A DNA stretch of 25,075 bases from DASUMF01 sp040510575 (GTDB lineage Bacteria; Actinomycetota; Acidimicrobiia; IMCC26256; DASPTH01): assembly GCA_040510575.1 (NCBI GenBank), contig JBEVIU010000068.1, positions 1 through 25,075 on the forward strand. The letters run 5' to 3'. The position numbers were made by a program, and so were the translations under genes. Positions 15,576 through 21,673 of the stretch are shown one piece after another. The notes under the pieces are model-generated. The model had not been told where the DNA came from. It made no database searches and was given only the letters and a program-made list of their open reading frames with translations. Within the stretch, counting starts at the first letter, position 1; each line of letters starts with the position of its first letter.

Positions 15576-16165
15576 GCCTCGACGAGCTGGAACTGGCGCT
15601 GCGCTCACTGCCGGGCGTCATCGCGGTCGGTTTCGTCGAGACCGACGGCCTCCTCGTGGTGGAGATCCAAGTCGGCGCCGGAGCCGACGAGACGATCGCC
15701 CGAGACGCGACGTTGCGGGCGCACGAGCACGCGAGCCTGCCCGTGGCCGTCGAGGTGGTGCGTTGGGGCGGCGGGATCGCTCCGATCCATGACACCCGCC
15801 TGCGCCTCGAGGAGGTCATCACGGACCCCGAGGCCGCGGAGCTCTCGGTGCGCCTGGCCCGCGGTGAGGACCTCGCACTCGGGCGAGGCTCGATGGAACG
15901 TGGCCTCCTGGGTGCGGTCGAAGCGACCGTGTACGCGGTGCGCACCTTCGTTCCCGACCTGCCCTTCCTTCCCGGGTGGGCGCGCGTCGTGGAGACCACT
16001 CCCGACCGCCGCTTCCTCGTGGTCGCGTCGGTCACGGACCCGCCGTCGCGCCGTCACCTGCGCGGGATCGCGGAGGGTTCGAGCCCGGTCGACGGGGCGG
16101 TGCGCGCCACGCTCGCGGCGTTGAACCGCGTCGTGAGCCGTGAGCTGAGCGATCCGGGGTCGTGA
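15572..16165 (+). CDS. Hypothetical protein, second gene of an unknown coupled pair (197 aa)
   Basis: GTG 15572 overlaps the previous stop (GTGA) and gives 197 residues. The N-terminal half looks like a small alpha/beta regulatory fold, with LDELELALRSLPGVIAVGF, a strand LLVVEIQVG and VAVEVVRWGG. The C-terminal half has a basic/hydrophobic strand pattern and ends with a segment containing GIAEGSSPVDGAVRATLAAL. That last motif faintly recalls the G-x-G-x-x-PVDA pattern in the allosteric domain of isopropylmalate synthases, but this is only a resemblance and I assign no function. There is no signal peptide or membrane helix. Together with the upstream His-rich protein it forms a two-gene operon. 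A possible gene remnant begins by a further GTGA overlap at its 3' end. Confidence 0.75.
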   Translation: MSLDELELALRSLPGVIAVGFVETDGLLVVEIQVGAGADETIARDATLRAHEHASLPVAVEVVRWGGGIAPIHDTRLRLEEVITDPEAAELSVRLARGEDLALGRGSMERGLLGAVEATVYAVRTFVPDLPFLPGWARVVETTPDRRFLVVASVTDPPSRRHLRGIAEGSSPVDGAVRATLAALNRVVSRELSDPGS

Positions 16166-16260
16166 CCACGACCGGCCGCGAGGTGCTCGGTCGAGCCGCC
16201 ATCGCCGGGCTGGGGATCACCGAGACCGGCGACGGCACGGAGCTCGAGTGGGTATCGGCG
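16162..16260 (+). pseudogene. Possible thiolase-like N-terminal remnant
   Basis: A GTG at 16162 overlaps the preceding stop as GTGA. The first 20 or so residues contain GRAAIAGLGITETG, which resembles the start of lipid-transfer/thiolase-type acyltransferases (pattern GRAAIxGxGxTE). After about 30 residues the similarity ends, and the open frame runs on through tRNA-Arg on the same strand, so no full gene can exist here. Best read as a truncated 5' remnant, or as a chance resemblance. The remaining 120 nt up to the tRNA show nothing else convincing. Confidence 0.35.
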
Positions 16261-16366
16261 ACAAGGTCGCGGCACCTTGGTCCGCCCGGGCTCCGGCGAG
16301 GCGATCCCGGCATTCACCACCGCGTGAGATCGCTGCGCAACAGGACGGCGCGAAGAGGACGCCAGC

Positions 16367-16372
16367 TAACGT
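16367..16372 (+). promoter_or_regulatory. Candidate -10 element of tRNA-Arg
   Basis: TAACGT ends 9 nt before the first base of the tRNA, a spacing that fits a start just upstream of the mature 5' end. No good -35 is seen. Confidence 0.3.
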
Positions 16373-16381
16373 GGCTCCCCC

Positions 16382-16453
16382 GCCCCCGTAGCTCAGCGGA
16401 TAGAGCACCGCCCTCCGGAGGCGGTGGCGCAGGTTCGATTCCTGCCGGGGGCA
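16382..16453 (+). tRNA. tRNA-Arg (anticodon CCG)
   Basis: The 72-nt sequence folds as a full cloverleaf. The acceptor is GCCCCCG paired with CGGGGGC plus discriminator A, the D stem is GCTC/GAGC, and the anticodon stem is CCGCC/GGCGG with loop CTCCGGA (anticodon CCG). The T stem is GCAGG/CCTGC with loop TTCGATT. CCA is not encoded. It reads the CGG codon, which is common in this GC-rich genome. The closely similar tRNA-Arg(CCG) of other actinobacteria has the same acceptor and T arm, as I remember it. It ends 25 nt before the end of the convergent aldo/keto reductase gene. Confidence 0.96.
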
Positions 16454-16478
16454 CCCCACGCCCGCGACGTTCCTCGCG

Positions 16479-17504
16479 TCAGCCCCGTCGGCGAGCGGCG
16501 GGCGACGCCACCATCGGCGGCTGGTAGCCAGCGTCCGCCCAGCTGAAGTTGGTGCCCGGCGGCACGATCTCGTCGATGGCGTCGAGGAGGTCCGGCTCGA
16601 GCACGACGTCGACGGCCCCGAGCTGGGTCGTGAGCTGCTCCATGGTTCGGGGACCGATGATCGCTGAGGTCACCGCCGGGTTGTTGATGACCCAGGCAAC
16701 GGCGAGATCGACGAGGGACATCCCCGCGTCGTCGGCCAGCTTGCCCAGCGCGTCGGCCGCGTCGAGCTTGTGCTGGTTCCCGGGGATGCTGAGGTCATAG
16801 CGGCTCGGGATCCGCGCCGCGCGATGGCTGGTGAGGTCGTCGGCGCCCTTGCGCCACTTCCCCGAGAGCCATCCGCCGCCGAGCGGGCTCCACGGGATCA
16901 CCGCCATGCCGTAGCGCTCGCACGTGGGCAGCACGTCGGCCTCGATGCCGCGCACGAGCATCGAATACGGCGGCTGCTCGCACACGAAGCGCTCGCGGCC
17001 TCGCCGCTCGGCCACCCACTGTGCTTCGACGATCGCCGACGCCGGGAACGTGGAGCTCCCGAGATAGCGCACCTTCCCCTGGTGCACGAGATCCGACAGC
17101 GCGGCGAGTGTCTCGTCGATGTCGGTGTCGGGGTCCGGGCGATGGATCTGATAGAGGTCGATGTAGTCGGTGTCGAGGCGGCGCAGGCTCTCTTCGCACT
17201 CGCGCATGATCCAACGCCGCGAGTTGCCACGCATGTTCGGGTCGTCGCCCATGCCCCCGTGGACCTTGGTGGCGAGCACGATGTCGTCGCGACGGTTCTG
17301 CAGTGCTTTGGCCACGATCGCTTCCGACTCGCCCGCGCTGTACACGTCGGCAGTGTCGATGAAGTTGATCCCGGCGTCGAGTGCAGCGTGGATGACATCG
17401 ACCGACTCGTCGTGGTCGCGGTTGCCCCACGCGCCGAACATCATCGCCCCGAGACACAGCGGGCTGACGGACACACCGGTGCGGGCGAACGGGCGGTACT
17501 CCAT
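16479..17504 (-). CDS. Aldo/keto reductase
   Basis: The 341-residue protein is a TIM-barrel NADPH-dependent oxidoreductase of the YajO/tas-like, Kv-beta-type group. The catalytic tetrad is present: Asp50 in FIDTADVYSAGESE, Tyr55, Lys80 in LATKVHGG and His121 in YQIHRPDPDTD. Near the C-terminus SAIIGPRTMEQL is the NADP phosphate-binding signature of the family. The substrate is unknown. ATG 17504 is chosen because it has an excellent AGGAGG site about 6 nt upstream and starts MEYRPFARTGVSVSPLCLG, the normal family start; the frame extends 16 residues further without need. It is monocistronic by position: a strong hairpin lies upstream and the convergent tRNA downstream. Confidence 0.93.
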   Translation of the reverse strand: MEYRPFARTGVSVSPLCLGAMMFGAWGNRDHDESVDVIHAALDAGINFIDTADVYSAGESEAIVAKALQNRRDDIVLATKVHGGMGDDPNMRGNSRRWIMRECEESLRRLDTDYIDLYQIHRPDPDTDIDETLAALSDLVHQGKVRYLGSSTFPASAIVEAQWVAERRGRERFVCEQPPYSMLVRGIEADVLPTCERYGMAVIPWSPLGGGWLSGKWRKGADDLTSHRAARIPSRYDLSIPGNQHKLDAADALGKLADDAGMSLVDLAVAWVINNPAVTSAIIGPRTMEQLTTQLGAVDVVLEPDLLDAIDEIVPPGTNFSWADAGYQPPMVASPAARRRG

Positions 17505-17551
17505 CGGGGCCTCCTGTCGGAATGCGGCAAAACGTGCTGGTGCGAGCGTCA

Positions 17552-17584
17552 CTCGCGCTCGCCGACGGTACCGGCGAGCGCGAG
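17552..17584. terminator. 13-bp perfect hairpin, probable terminator of the sigma/ferritin-like operon
   Basis: CTCGCGCTCGCCG (17552-17564) and its exact complement CGGCGAGCGCGAG (17572-17584) flank a 7-nt loop. It lies 37 nt after the stop of the first ferritin-like gene on the minus strand and before the aldo/keto reductase. No U-tract follows directly, as in many high-GC actinobacterial terminators. A second, weaker 7-bp hairpin (17594-17600 with 17617-17623) abuts the stop codon. Confidence 0.65.
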
Positions 17585-17621
17585 CAACTGCCCAGGAGGC
17601 TCACGTCTTCTCCGCGGCCTC

Positions 17622-18458
17622 CTACGCGGCGCCGATCTTGTCGCTCGTGGTCCGTGCGCCGTCCTGCTTGGCGAACGTGTTCGGCACGGGGTACTCGCCC
17701 AGGACGAACAGCAACGTCGCGGCGTGCTGCAACTCGACGGGCTGGATCGTCGCCGCGGTCTGGATGCCAGGCTTCGACTTCACCGCGTCGATGGCCGCGA
17801 GATAGGTGGCCGACGCTGCGTTCTCGAGGTCGAGCGCGAGCATCGCCAGCCCCGGCACGTCGGTGACCGACCCGAACGCCTGGTCGACCGACTTCTTCAC
17901 CGTGAGGTCGACGCCCGTGACCGCCTTCTTCCCCGCGCCGGTGAGCACGCCGTTCCACGCCGCGGCGTGGTCCTTGTGCTGGCTCTGCGCGGTCATCGCG
18001 AAGGTGACGACGGCGGGCGGGACGGCGCCGAGCTTGCCGGCCGTGGCGGCGTCGATGCCAGCCTGATACGTGGCGACCGCGAGGTTCTCGAGCGCCGCAG
18101 CCAGGCCGACGACCGCGAGGTCCCCGGTCAGGTTCTGACCACCCATGGCCGCACTGAACACGCCGGCACTCCCGGTGCGCGCCGCGGCACTGGCCAGACC
18201 GGTGGCGCCGGTCCCGACGAGGGCCGCACCACCGAGCAAGGCGCCGCCGCCCAGCAGGAACAGCCGTCGGCTGGTCGGCGTGGCGACGAGCTCGGAGATC
18301 CCCGACTCGATGTCGGCGTTGGACTCGCGCCACGCGTCGAGGCTCGCACGCATCGACGGCAGGGAGCCGTGGTGGGCATCAGCCATGTCGCTCGTCATCG
18401 AACGCAGCTCACGCTCTTCGACGGGCATCGGCTCAGTCGTTCGCTTCCAACGCCTCAC
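17622..18458 (-). CDS. Exported ferritin-like domain protein with Tat motif
   Basis: The 278-residue product has a polar, presumably cytoplasmic N-terminal region (1-60), then a twin-arginine motif TSRRLFLLGGG (Arg64, Arg65) and a hydrophobic stretch to about residue 92, so it is probably exported folded by Tat. The remaining part is a four-helix ferritin-like domain (Ferritin_2 type) with candidate metal ligands ALEN (Glu124), QHKDH (His161, His164), DLEN (Glu212) and VELQH (Glu242, His245), which form two similar helix pairs. The catalytic role is unknown. The start is GTG 18458, with a good GAAGGAG site and a GTGA overlap with the upstream paralogue, so the pair is coupled; ATG 18428 is a weaker alternative. 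It shares the transcript with the paralogue and ends before a strong hairpin. Confidence 0.85.
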   Translation of the reverse strand: MRRWKRTTEPMPVEERELRSMTSDMADAHHGSLPSMRASLDAWRESNADIESGISELVATPTSRRLFLLGGGALLGGAALVGTGATGLASAAARTGSAGVFSAAMGGQNLTGDLAVVGLAAALENLAVATYQAGIDAATAGKLGAVPPAVVTFAMTAQSQHKDHAAAWNGVLTGAGKKAVTGVDLTVKKSVDQAFGSVTDVPGLAMLALDLENAASATYLAAIDAVKSKPGIQTAATIQPVELQHAATLLFVLGEYPVPNTFAKQDGARTTSDKIGAA

Positions 18459-19303
18459 TGCACTGCTCCTTCATCGGCGGGACGAGCCAGGTCGGTCTTG
18501 ATGAACGCGTTGGGGAACCCAACGCTCCCCGCGGCAGCCGGCAGCGCGGCGGCATCGGGTGGTAGCGCGATGAGATCGGCCGCGCCGGCCGCGAGCAGAG
18601 CGCCGACGGCGCTCAACGTCGCCGCGTGCTGCGCTTCCACTCCCATGATGCTGGCGGTCACCGATCGACCGTTCTTGTTCGTGAAGTTGGGTACGTTCGC
18701 CACGTAGGTCGACGTCGCGGTGTTCTCCAGCTCCAGCGCGAGGGCAACGACCTTCGCCGCGTCGGTGAGCCCCGGCACGGCGTTGTTCACGACCTGGACG
18801 AGTGCCGGGTCGGGATCGGTCTGCGCCTTGCCGCCGAGCCGAGTCGCCGCGGCGTTGAACGCCTTTGCGTGGTCGGCGTGTTGGGCCATGGTCATCTGCG
18901 CGAAGGCCTTCACCACGCCGTTCGCCGATGCTCCACCGATGAAGTCGAGGGTGAGCGCCGTCGTGTAGGTCGCGACGGCGAGATTCTCCAGCGATGCCGC
19001 GGTCTGCAGCATCTGCACGTCCATCGTCTTGTCGGCGAAGGCAGGCGATGCGAGCAGCGCGACCATCGCGGTCCCGAGCCCGGCGCCGGCGAGGAGCCCG
19101 GTCGTCGGGAACCCTCCGAGCAGCGTTGCGTTGCGGGACGCGACGTCGGTGTCGGTCGCGACGAGCACGTCACCGCTGCGCCGATCGTCGTGACCGAGCT
19201 CGACCAGCTCGTCGAGCGAATCGTGCGTGACGCGCATCGCGTCAGAATGGATGTCGTGCGATTGCTCGAGCAGGTCTCGCAATCGCAGGTCGTCGATGGG
19301 CAT
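18455..19303 (-). CDS. Exported or membrane-anchored ferritin-like domain protein (paralogue)
   Basis: The 282-residue paralogue of the next gene has a 55-residue polar N-terminus, a hydrophobic segment at about 60-90 ending in SPAFA-D (possible cleavage after residue 90), and a ferritin-like helical domain with SLEN (Glu106), MAQHADH (His142, His145), LELEN (Glu191, Glu193) and GVEAQHA (Glu223, His226). Unlike its partner, only one Arg lies before the hydrophobic core (SRNATLLGG), so the Tat motif is degenerate and Sec export or membrane anchoring may apply. ATG 19303 is chosen because AAGGAG lies 5-6 nt upstream; a GTG two codons earlier is too close to the site. It is preceded by the SigK-like promoter at 19365-19392 and separated by 108 nt from the anti-sigma gene. 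Confidence 0.85.
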   Translation of the reverse strand: MPIDDLRLRDLLEQSHDIHSDAMRVTHDSLDELVELGHDDRRSGDVLVATDTDVASRNATLLGGFPTTGLLAGAGLGTAMVALLASPAFADKTMDVQMLQTAASLENLAVATYTTALTLDFIGGASANGVVKAFAQMTMAQHADHAKAFNAAATRLGGKAQTDPDPALVQVVNNAVPGLTDAAKVVALALELENTATSTYVANVPNFTNKNGRSVTASIMGVEAQHAATLSAVGALLAAGAADLIALPPDAAALPAAAGSVGFPNAFIKTDLARPADEGAVQ

Positions 19304-19364
19304 GCGCACTCCTTTTCGCGATCGAACTCGTCGATCCGCACTGCGGGGGTTGCGGTGCGTGAAG

Positions 19365-19392
19365 GGTTCGGCGCGTGGTGCGATGCGGATGG
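19365..19392 (-). promoter_or_regulatory. Predicted ECF (SigK-like) promoter of the ferritin-like pair
   Basis: On the minus strand, -35 CCATCC (19387-19392) is followed after 16 nt by CGAACC (19365-19370). The same bipartite pattern occurs twice at the sigma/cupredoxin divergent promoter. It lies 20 nt past the anti-sigma stop and gives a leader of about 54 nt with a good ribosome binding site. The -35 equals the mycobacterial SigK -35 as I recall it, and the -10 is close to CGAATA. Confidence 0.65.
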
Positions 19393-19411
19393 AACTTCGT
19401 CGAAGAAGGGG

Positions 19412-20155
19412 TCAGGTGCGCAGCTCGCCGACCGCGGTCGGCGCTTCGGAGCTCGACACCACGCCACCCGCGCGCTCGTTCGTGATCGCGAGCGCCTGCG
19501 ACGCGTTCGCCGCGTGGAACGCGACGACCTTCGGGTTCGATCCCATCACGCCGAGCGAGATGGTTGCGTGGTCGTCGACGCCCCAGAGCTGGTAGGTGCG
19601 ATCGTCCGCGAGCGCCGGGAGGTTCGCGGTCGTGAGATAGCCGGTGCCATCGGGCAACACCACTGCCCGCGCAAGTGTGGTGCCGTCGGTGTCTTGCAGG
19701 TCGGCGTGCCGCGCGCCGGGCGTCGCCTCGGCGCGCTGCGCCAACGCGGCGGTGTCGACGCGTTGCTCGGAGCCTCCGCGATCGAGCGCCCACAACGAGA
19801 TCGACGCGAGGGCCACGACGACCGCCGCAACCGCGAGCGCCTGCCACCGTCGGGTCGAACGAGCCGGACGGGCTGCCGCGGACACGGGCACGAGACGGGG
19901 TGGGGGAACTGTGCCCTCCGGGCGAGGCGTGTCACGGATCACCGCCTCCAGCCGTTCCCACACGCCGGCCGGCGGCGGCCCGCCAGTGTGCGCGAGGTAC
20001 GACGCCGTGCGCTGCAACGACTCGACTTCGGCGCGCGCTTCCGCGTCCTGTGCGAGGAACGCATCCACCGCGGCGCGCTCGTCGTCGTCGACCGCGTCGA
20101 TCGCGTACACGGGCAGGAGCTCCCTGAGCTCCGCGGGCGTCAGTTGACGATCCAT
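19412..20155 (-). CDS. RskA-type membrane anti-sigma factor
   Basis: The 247-residue protein has an N-terminal cytoplasmic anti-sigma domain (1-80; LTPAELRELLPVYAIDAVDDDER is typical of the anti-sigma-K group), a Pro-rich linker, one membrane helix (about 105-124) and an extracytoplasmic RskA C-terminal domain with ADDRTYQLWGVDD and SLGVMG at about 184-204. It lacks the HxxxCxxC zinc motif, so it is not a zinc-binding anti-sigma factor. Such proteins hold their sigma at the membrane until regulated proteolysis frees it. The ATG at 20155 lies within the end of the sigma gene (16-nt overlap), a common arrangement that ties their amounts together. The likely partner is the sigma encoded directly upstream. 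Confidence 0.92.
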   Translation of the reverse strand: MDRQLTPAELRELLPVYAIDAVDDDERAAVDAFLAQDAEARAEVESLQRTASYLAHTGGPPPAGVWERLEAVIRDTPRPEGTVPPPRLVPVSAAARPARSTRRWQALAVAAVVVALASISLWALDRGGSEQRVDTAALAQRAEATPGARHADLQDTDGTTLARAVVLPDGTGYLTTANLPALADDRTYQLWGVDDHATISLGVMGSNPKVVAFHAANASQALAITNERAGGVVSSSEAPTAVGELRT

Positions 20156-20724
20156 GACTCGTCGATCCCTCGGTCGAGCAGCTGCGAACGCAGCCGCATG
20201 AGGCCGGTGCGGATCCGGCTCTTCACCGTGCCCTCGGGTTGCCCGAGGATGCGCGCCACCTCGCGATAGGTGTGGCCGCCGAAGTAGGCCAGCTCGATGG
20301 CCTCCCGCTCTCCGTCGGAGAGCTCGTTGACCACCTCACGCACCTGCTCGGCGACGGTCAGGTCGTGCGCTTCGAGGTCGAGGTCGTACTCGGCGACCAT
20401 CTCGGCGCGCGCCGAGCGCTCTTCTCGCTCACGGCGCCGTGAATCGGCCCGCACGCGATCCACGCATCGGGCGTGCGTGTCCATGAGGAGGAACGACCGG
20501 AGTGCGCCACGTGTGCGGTCGTAGCGCTCGGGGCGCTCCCACAACCGCAGGAAGATCTCCTGGACGACTTCCTCGGCGAGCATCCGTTCCCACAACATGC
20601 GGGCCGCGAGCGCGAACACGGCGCCGGCGTGTCGGCGGTAGGCCTCGGCGAGCGCGTCCTCCTTGTAACGGGCGATCGCGACGACCAGCCCGACATCTTC
20701 GGTGTCCGCGTACGGATTGCTCAC
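20140..20724 (-). CDS. ECF RNA polymerase sigma factor, SigK-like
   Basis: The 194-residue protein has sigma region 2 (about 22-98; YRRHAGAVFALAARML and EEVVQEIFLRLWERPERYD) and region 4 (about 134-182; LSDGEREAIELAYFGGHTYREVARILGQPEGTVKSR), with the region-4 helix-turn-helix. There is no extra C-terminal domain, so it is a plain ECF factor, and pairing with an RskA-type anti-sigma places it near the SigK group. It has a single cysteine (Cys87), so it cannot use the intramolecular disulfide reported for mycobacterial SigK. I choose GTG 20724 because the predicted promoter -10 (20743-20748) lies between it and the upstream ATG at 20778, which would not be transcribed. The product should also activate its own promoter. 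Confidence 0.92.
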   Translation of the reverse strand: MSNPYADTEDVGLVVAIARYKEDALAEAYRRHAGAVFALAARMLWERMLAEEVVQEIFLRLWERPERYDRTRGALRSFLLMDTHARCVDRVRADSRRREREERSARAEMVAEYDLDLEAHDLTVAEQVREVVNELSDGEREAIELAYFGGHTYREVARILGQPEGTVKSRIRTGLMRLRSQLLDRGIDESWIVN

Positions 20725-20742
20725 AGCCGGTCCCACAACAGG

Positions 20743-20770
20743 TGTTCGCCGCCGGGCCCGATCGGGATGA
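20743..20770 (-). promoter_or_regulatory. Predicted ECF promoter of the sigma/anti-sigma operon (autoregulatory)
   Basis: On the minus strand, TCATCC (20765-20770) is followed after 16 nt by CGAACA (20743-20748). Transcription would start near 20736, a few bases before the GTG at 20724. It matches the ferritin-pair and cupredoxin promoters in the same positions, so autoregulation by the encoded sigma is likely. Confidence 0.65.
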
Positions 20771-20774
20771 CCGG

Positions 20775-20803
20775 TCATCCAGTCGGCCCTCGGCCGGCGA
20801 ACC
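20775..20803 (+). promoter_or_regulatory. Predicted ECF promoter of the cupredoxin gene (leaderless)
   Basis: TCATCC (20775-20780), 17 nt, CGAACC (20798-20803). The start would fall at about 20810, the first base of the GTG, which explains the absence of a ribosome binding site upstream of the cupredoxin gene. Confidence 0.65.
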
Positions 20804-20809
20804 ACCTCC

Positions 20810-21199
20810 GTGCCCCAAGCGACCCGAGCTCGTCGGCTGCCGACCGTCGTCCTGGCGCTGATCGTGCCGGTCGTCGCCTTCGTCGCCGCGGTGATCACCC
20901 TGAACGTCACATCGTCACCGGGAGCATCCAGCGCGACGAGCAGCGCGGCCAACGGCACGACCATCACGATCAAGGACTTCAACTTCTCGCCGAAGGCGCT
21001 CCGGGTGAAAGTCGGTGTCTCGGTGAAGGTCACCAACGCCGACGACACCGACCACACCGTGACTGCGGCGGACGGCTCGTTCGACACCGGCACACTCGGC
21101 GGCGGCGAACAGGCGTCCATCACGATCGACGCGCCGGGCACGTACAAGTACTTCTGCGACATCCACAATTACATGACCGGCACGATCGAGGCGACATGA
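20810..21199 (+). CDS. Membrane-anchored cupredoxin (plastocyanin/azurin-like)
   Basis: The 129-residue product has one N-terminal hydrophobic segment (about 12-32), a Ser/Ala-rich spacer and a cupredoxin domain (about 48-127). Type I copper ligands are visible in the usual order: His82 (DHTVTA), Cys116 and His119 (YFCDIHNYM), and Met122. It is therefore probably an extracytoplasmic copper electron carrier or copper-binding protein. The start is GTG 20810, without a ribosome binding site, which agrees with the predicted leaderless promoter. It overlaps the next gene by ATGA. Placement divergent to the sigma factor with the same promoter type makes it a likely member of that regulon. Confidence 0.88.
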   Translation: MPQATRARRLPTVVLALIVPVVAFVAAVITLNVTSSPGASSATSSAANGTTITIKDFNFSPKALRVKVGVSVKVTNADDTDHTVTAADGSFDTGTLGGGEQASITIDAPGTYKYFCDIHNYMTGTIEAT

Positions 21200-21636
21200 G
21201 CCGCTGGACACGAACGAACGCGCTGCTCGTGCTCGGCGCCGTCGCCGTGCTCGTGAGTGGCTGGGTGCACTTCTACCTCTACTTCCGCGGCGGCTACCGC
21301 GGGATCGCACCCGAGTCCACGTTCGGACTCACCATCAGCCGGTCGTTCGCCGTGAACGCCATCGTGGCGGTGGTGATCGCCGAGGCACTCGTGCTGGCCA
21401 CCCGGTTCGAGAGCTTGGTGCTCCCGTCGGCCGCGAGCGGCGCGCTCTTCGGCGTCGGCACCCTTGCTGCCTACTTCTTGTCGCGCACCACCGGGCTCCT
21501 GGGCTTCGAGGAGTCGAGCACCACCACCGAAGCCGTCGTCGCCATGATCGCCGAGGTGGTCGCGGTGCTCTCGTTGGCACCGGTCGCGATCGGAGCACTG
21601 GCGAGACGCCGGGCTCCGACGACAGCCCCTGCCTGA
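21196..21636 (+). CDS. Hypothetical four-helix membrane protein
   Basis: A 146-residue integral membrane protein with four predicted helices (about 9-29, 51-69, 75-96 and 113-135). A short loop after the first helix is Gly/Arg/Tyr-rich (FRGGYRGIAPES). There is one His (His25, in the first helix, GWVHFYLYF) and no clear copper or heme motif. I do not recognise the family. ATG 21196 overlaps the cupredoxin stop (ATGA), so the two proteins are made together and may form one membrane complex. A 7-bp hairpin lies downstream at 21647-21670. Confidence 0.78.
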   Translation: MSRWTRTNALLVLGAVAVLVSGWVHFYLYFRGGYRGIAPESTFGLTISRSFAVNAIVAVVIAEALVLATRFESLVLPSAASGALFGVGTLAAYFLSRTTGLLGFEESSTTTEAVVAMIAEVVAVLSLAPVAIGALARRRAPTTAPA

Positions 21637-21646
21637 GCGGCCAATC

Positions 21647-21670
21647 GGTGCCGACGCCGCGGCCGGCACC
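21647..21670. terminator. Hairpin after the membrane protein gene, next to the bpa promoter
   Basis: GGTGCCG (21647-21653) and CGGCACC (21664-21670) form a 7-bp stem with a 10-nt GC-rich loop, 10 nt after the stop. It could end the cupredoxin transcript. It also overlaps where the -35 of bpa would lie, so an operator role is possible. Confidence 0.4.
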
Positions 21671-21673
21671 TCC

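Larger units (their letters stand above)
20740..20807. promoter_or_regulatory. Dyad-symmetric divergent promoter region with 16-bp palindrome
   Basis: GGATGACCGGTCATCC (20765-20780) is a perfect palindrome. Outer arms AGGTGTTCGCCG (20740-20751) and CGGCGAACCACCT (20795-20807) are inverted copies with one extra base, almost concentric with it. The symmetry follows from two nearly identical promoters placed back to back with their -35 elements in the centre. Confidence 0.75.

Noticed and set aside
16217..16459. Minus-strand frame with a protein-like QESNLRHRLRRAVLYPLSYGG segment
   Set aside because: This is the well-known spurious translation of the antisense strand of a tRNA gene; it lies over tRNA-Arg.
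20725..20778. Upstream ATG start for the sigma factor
   Set aside because: It lies upstream of the predicted -10 element and would not be in the transcript; the residues do not look like the sigma N-terminus.
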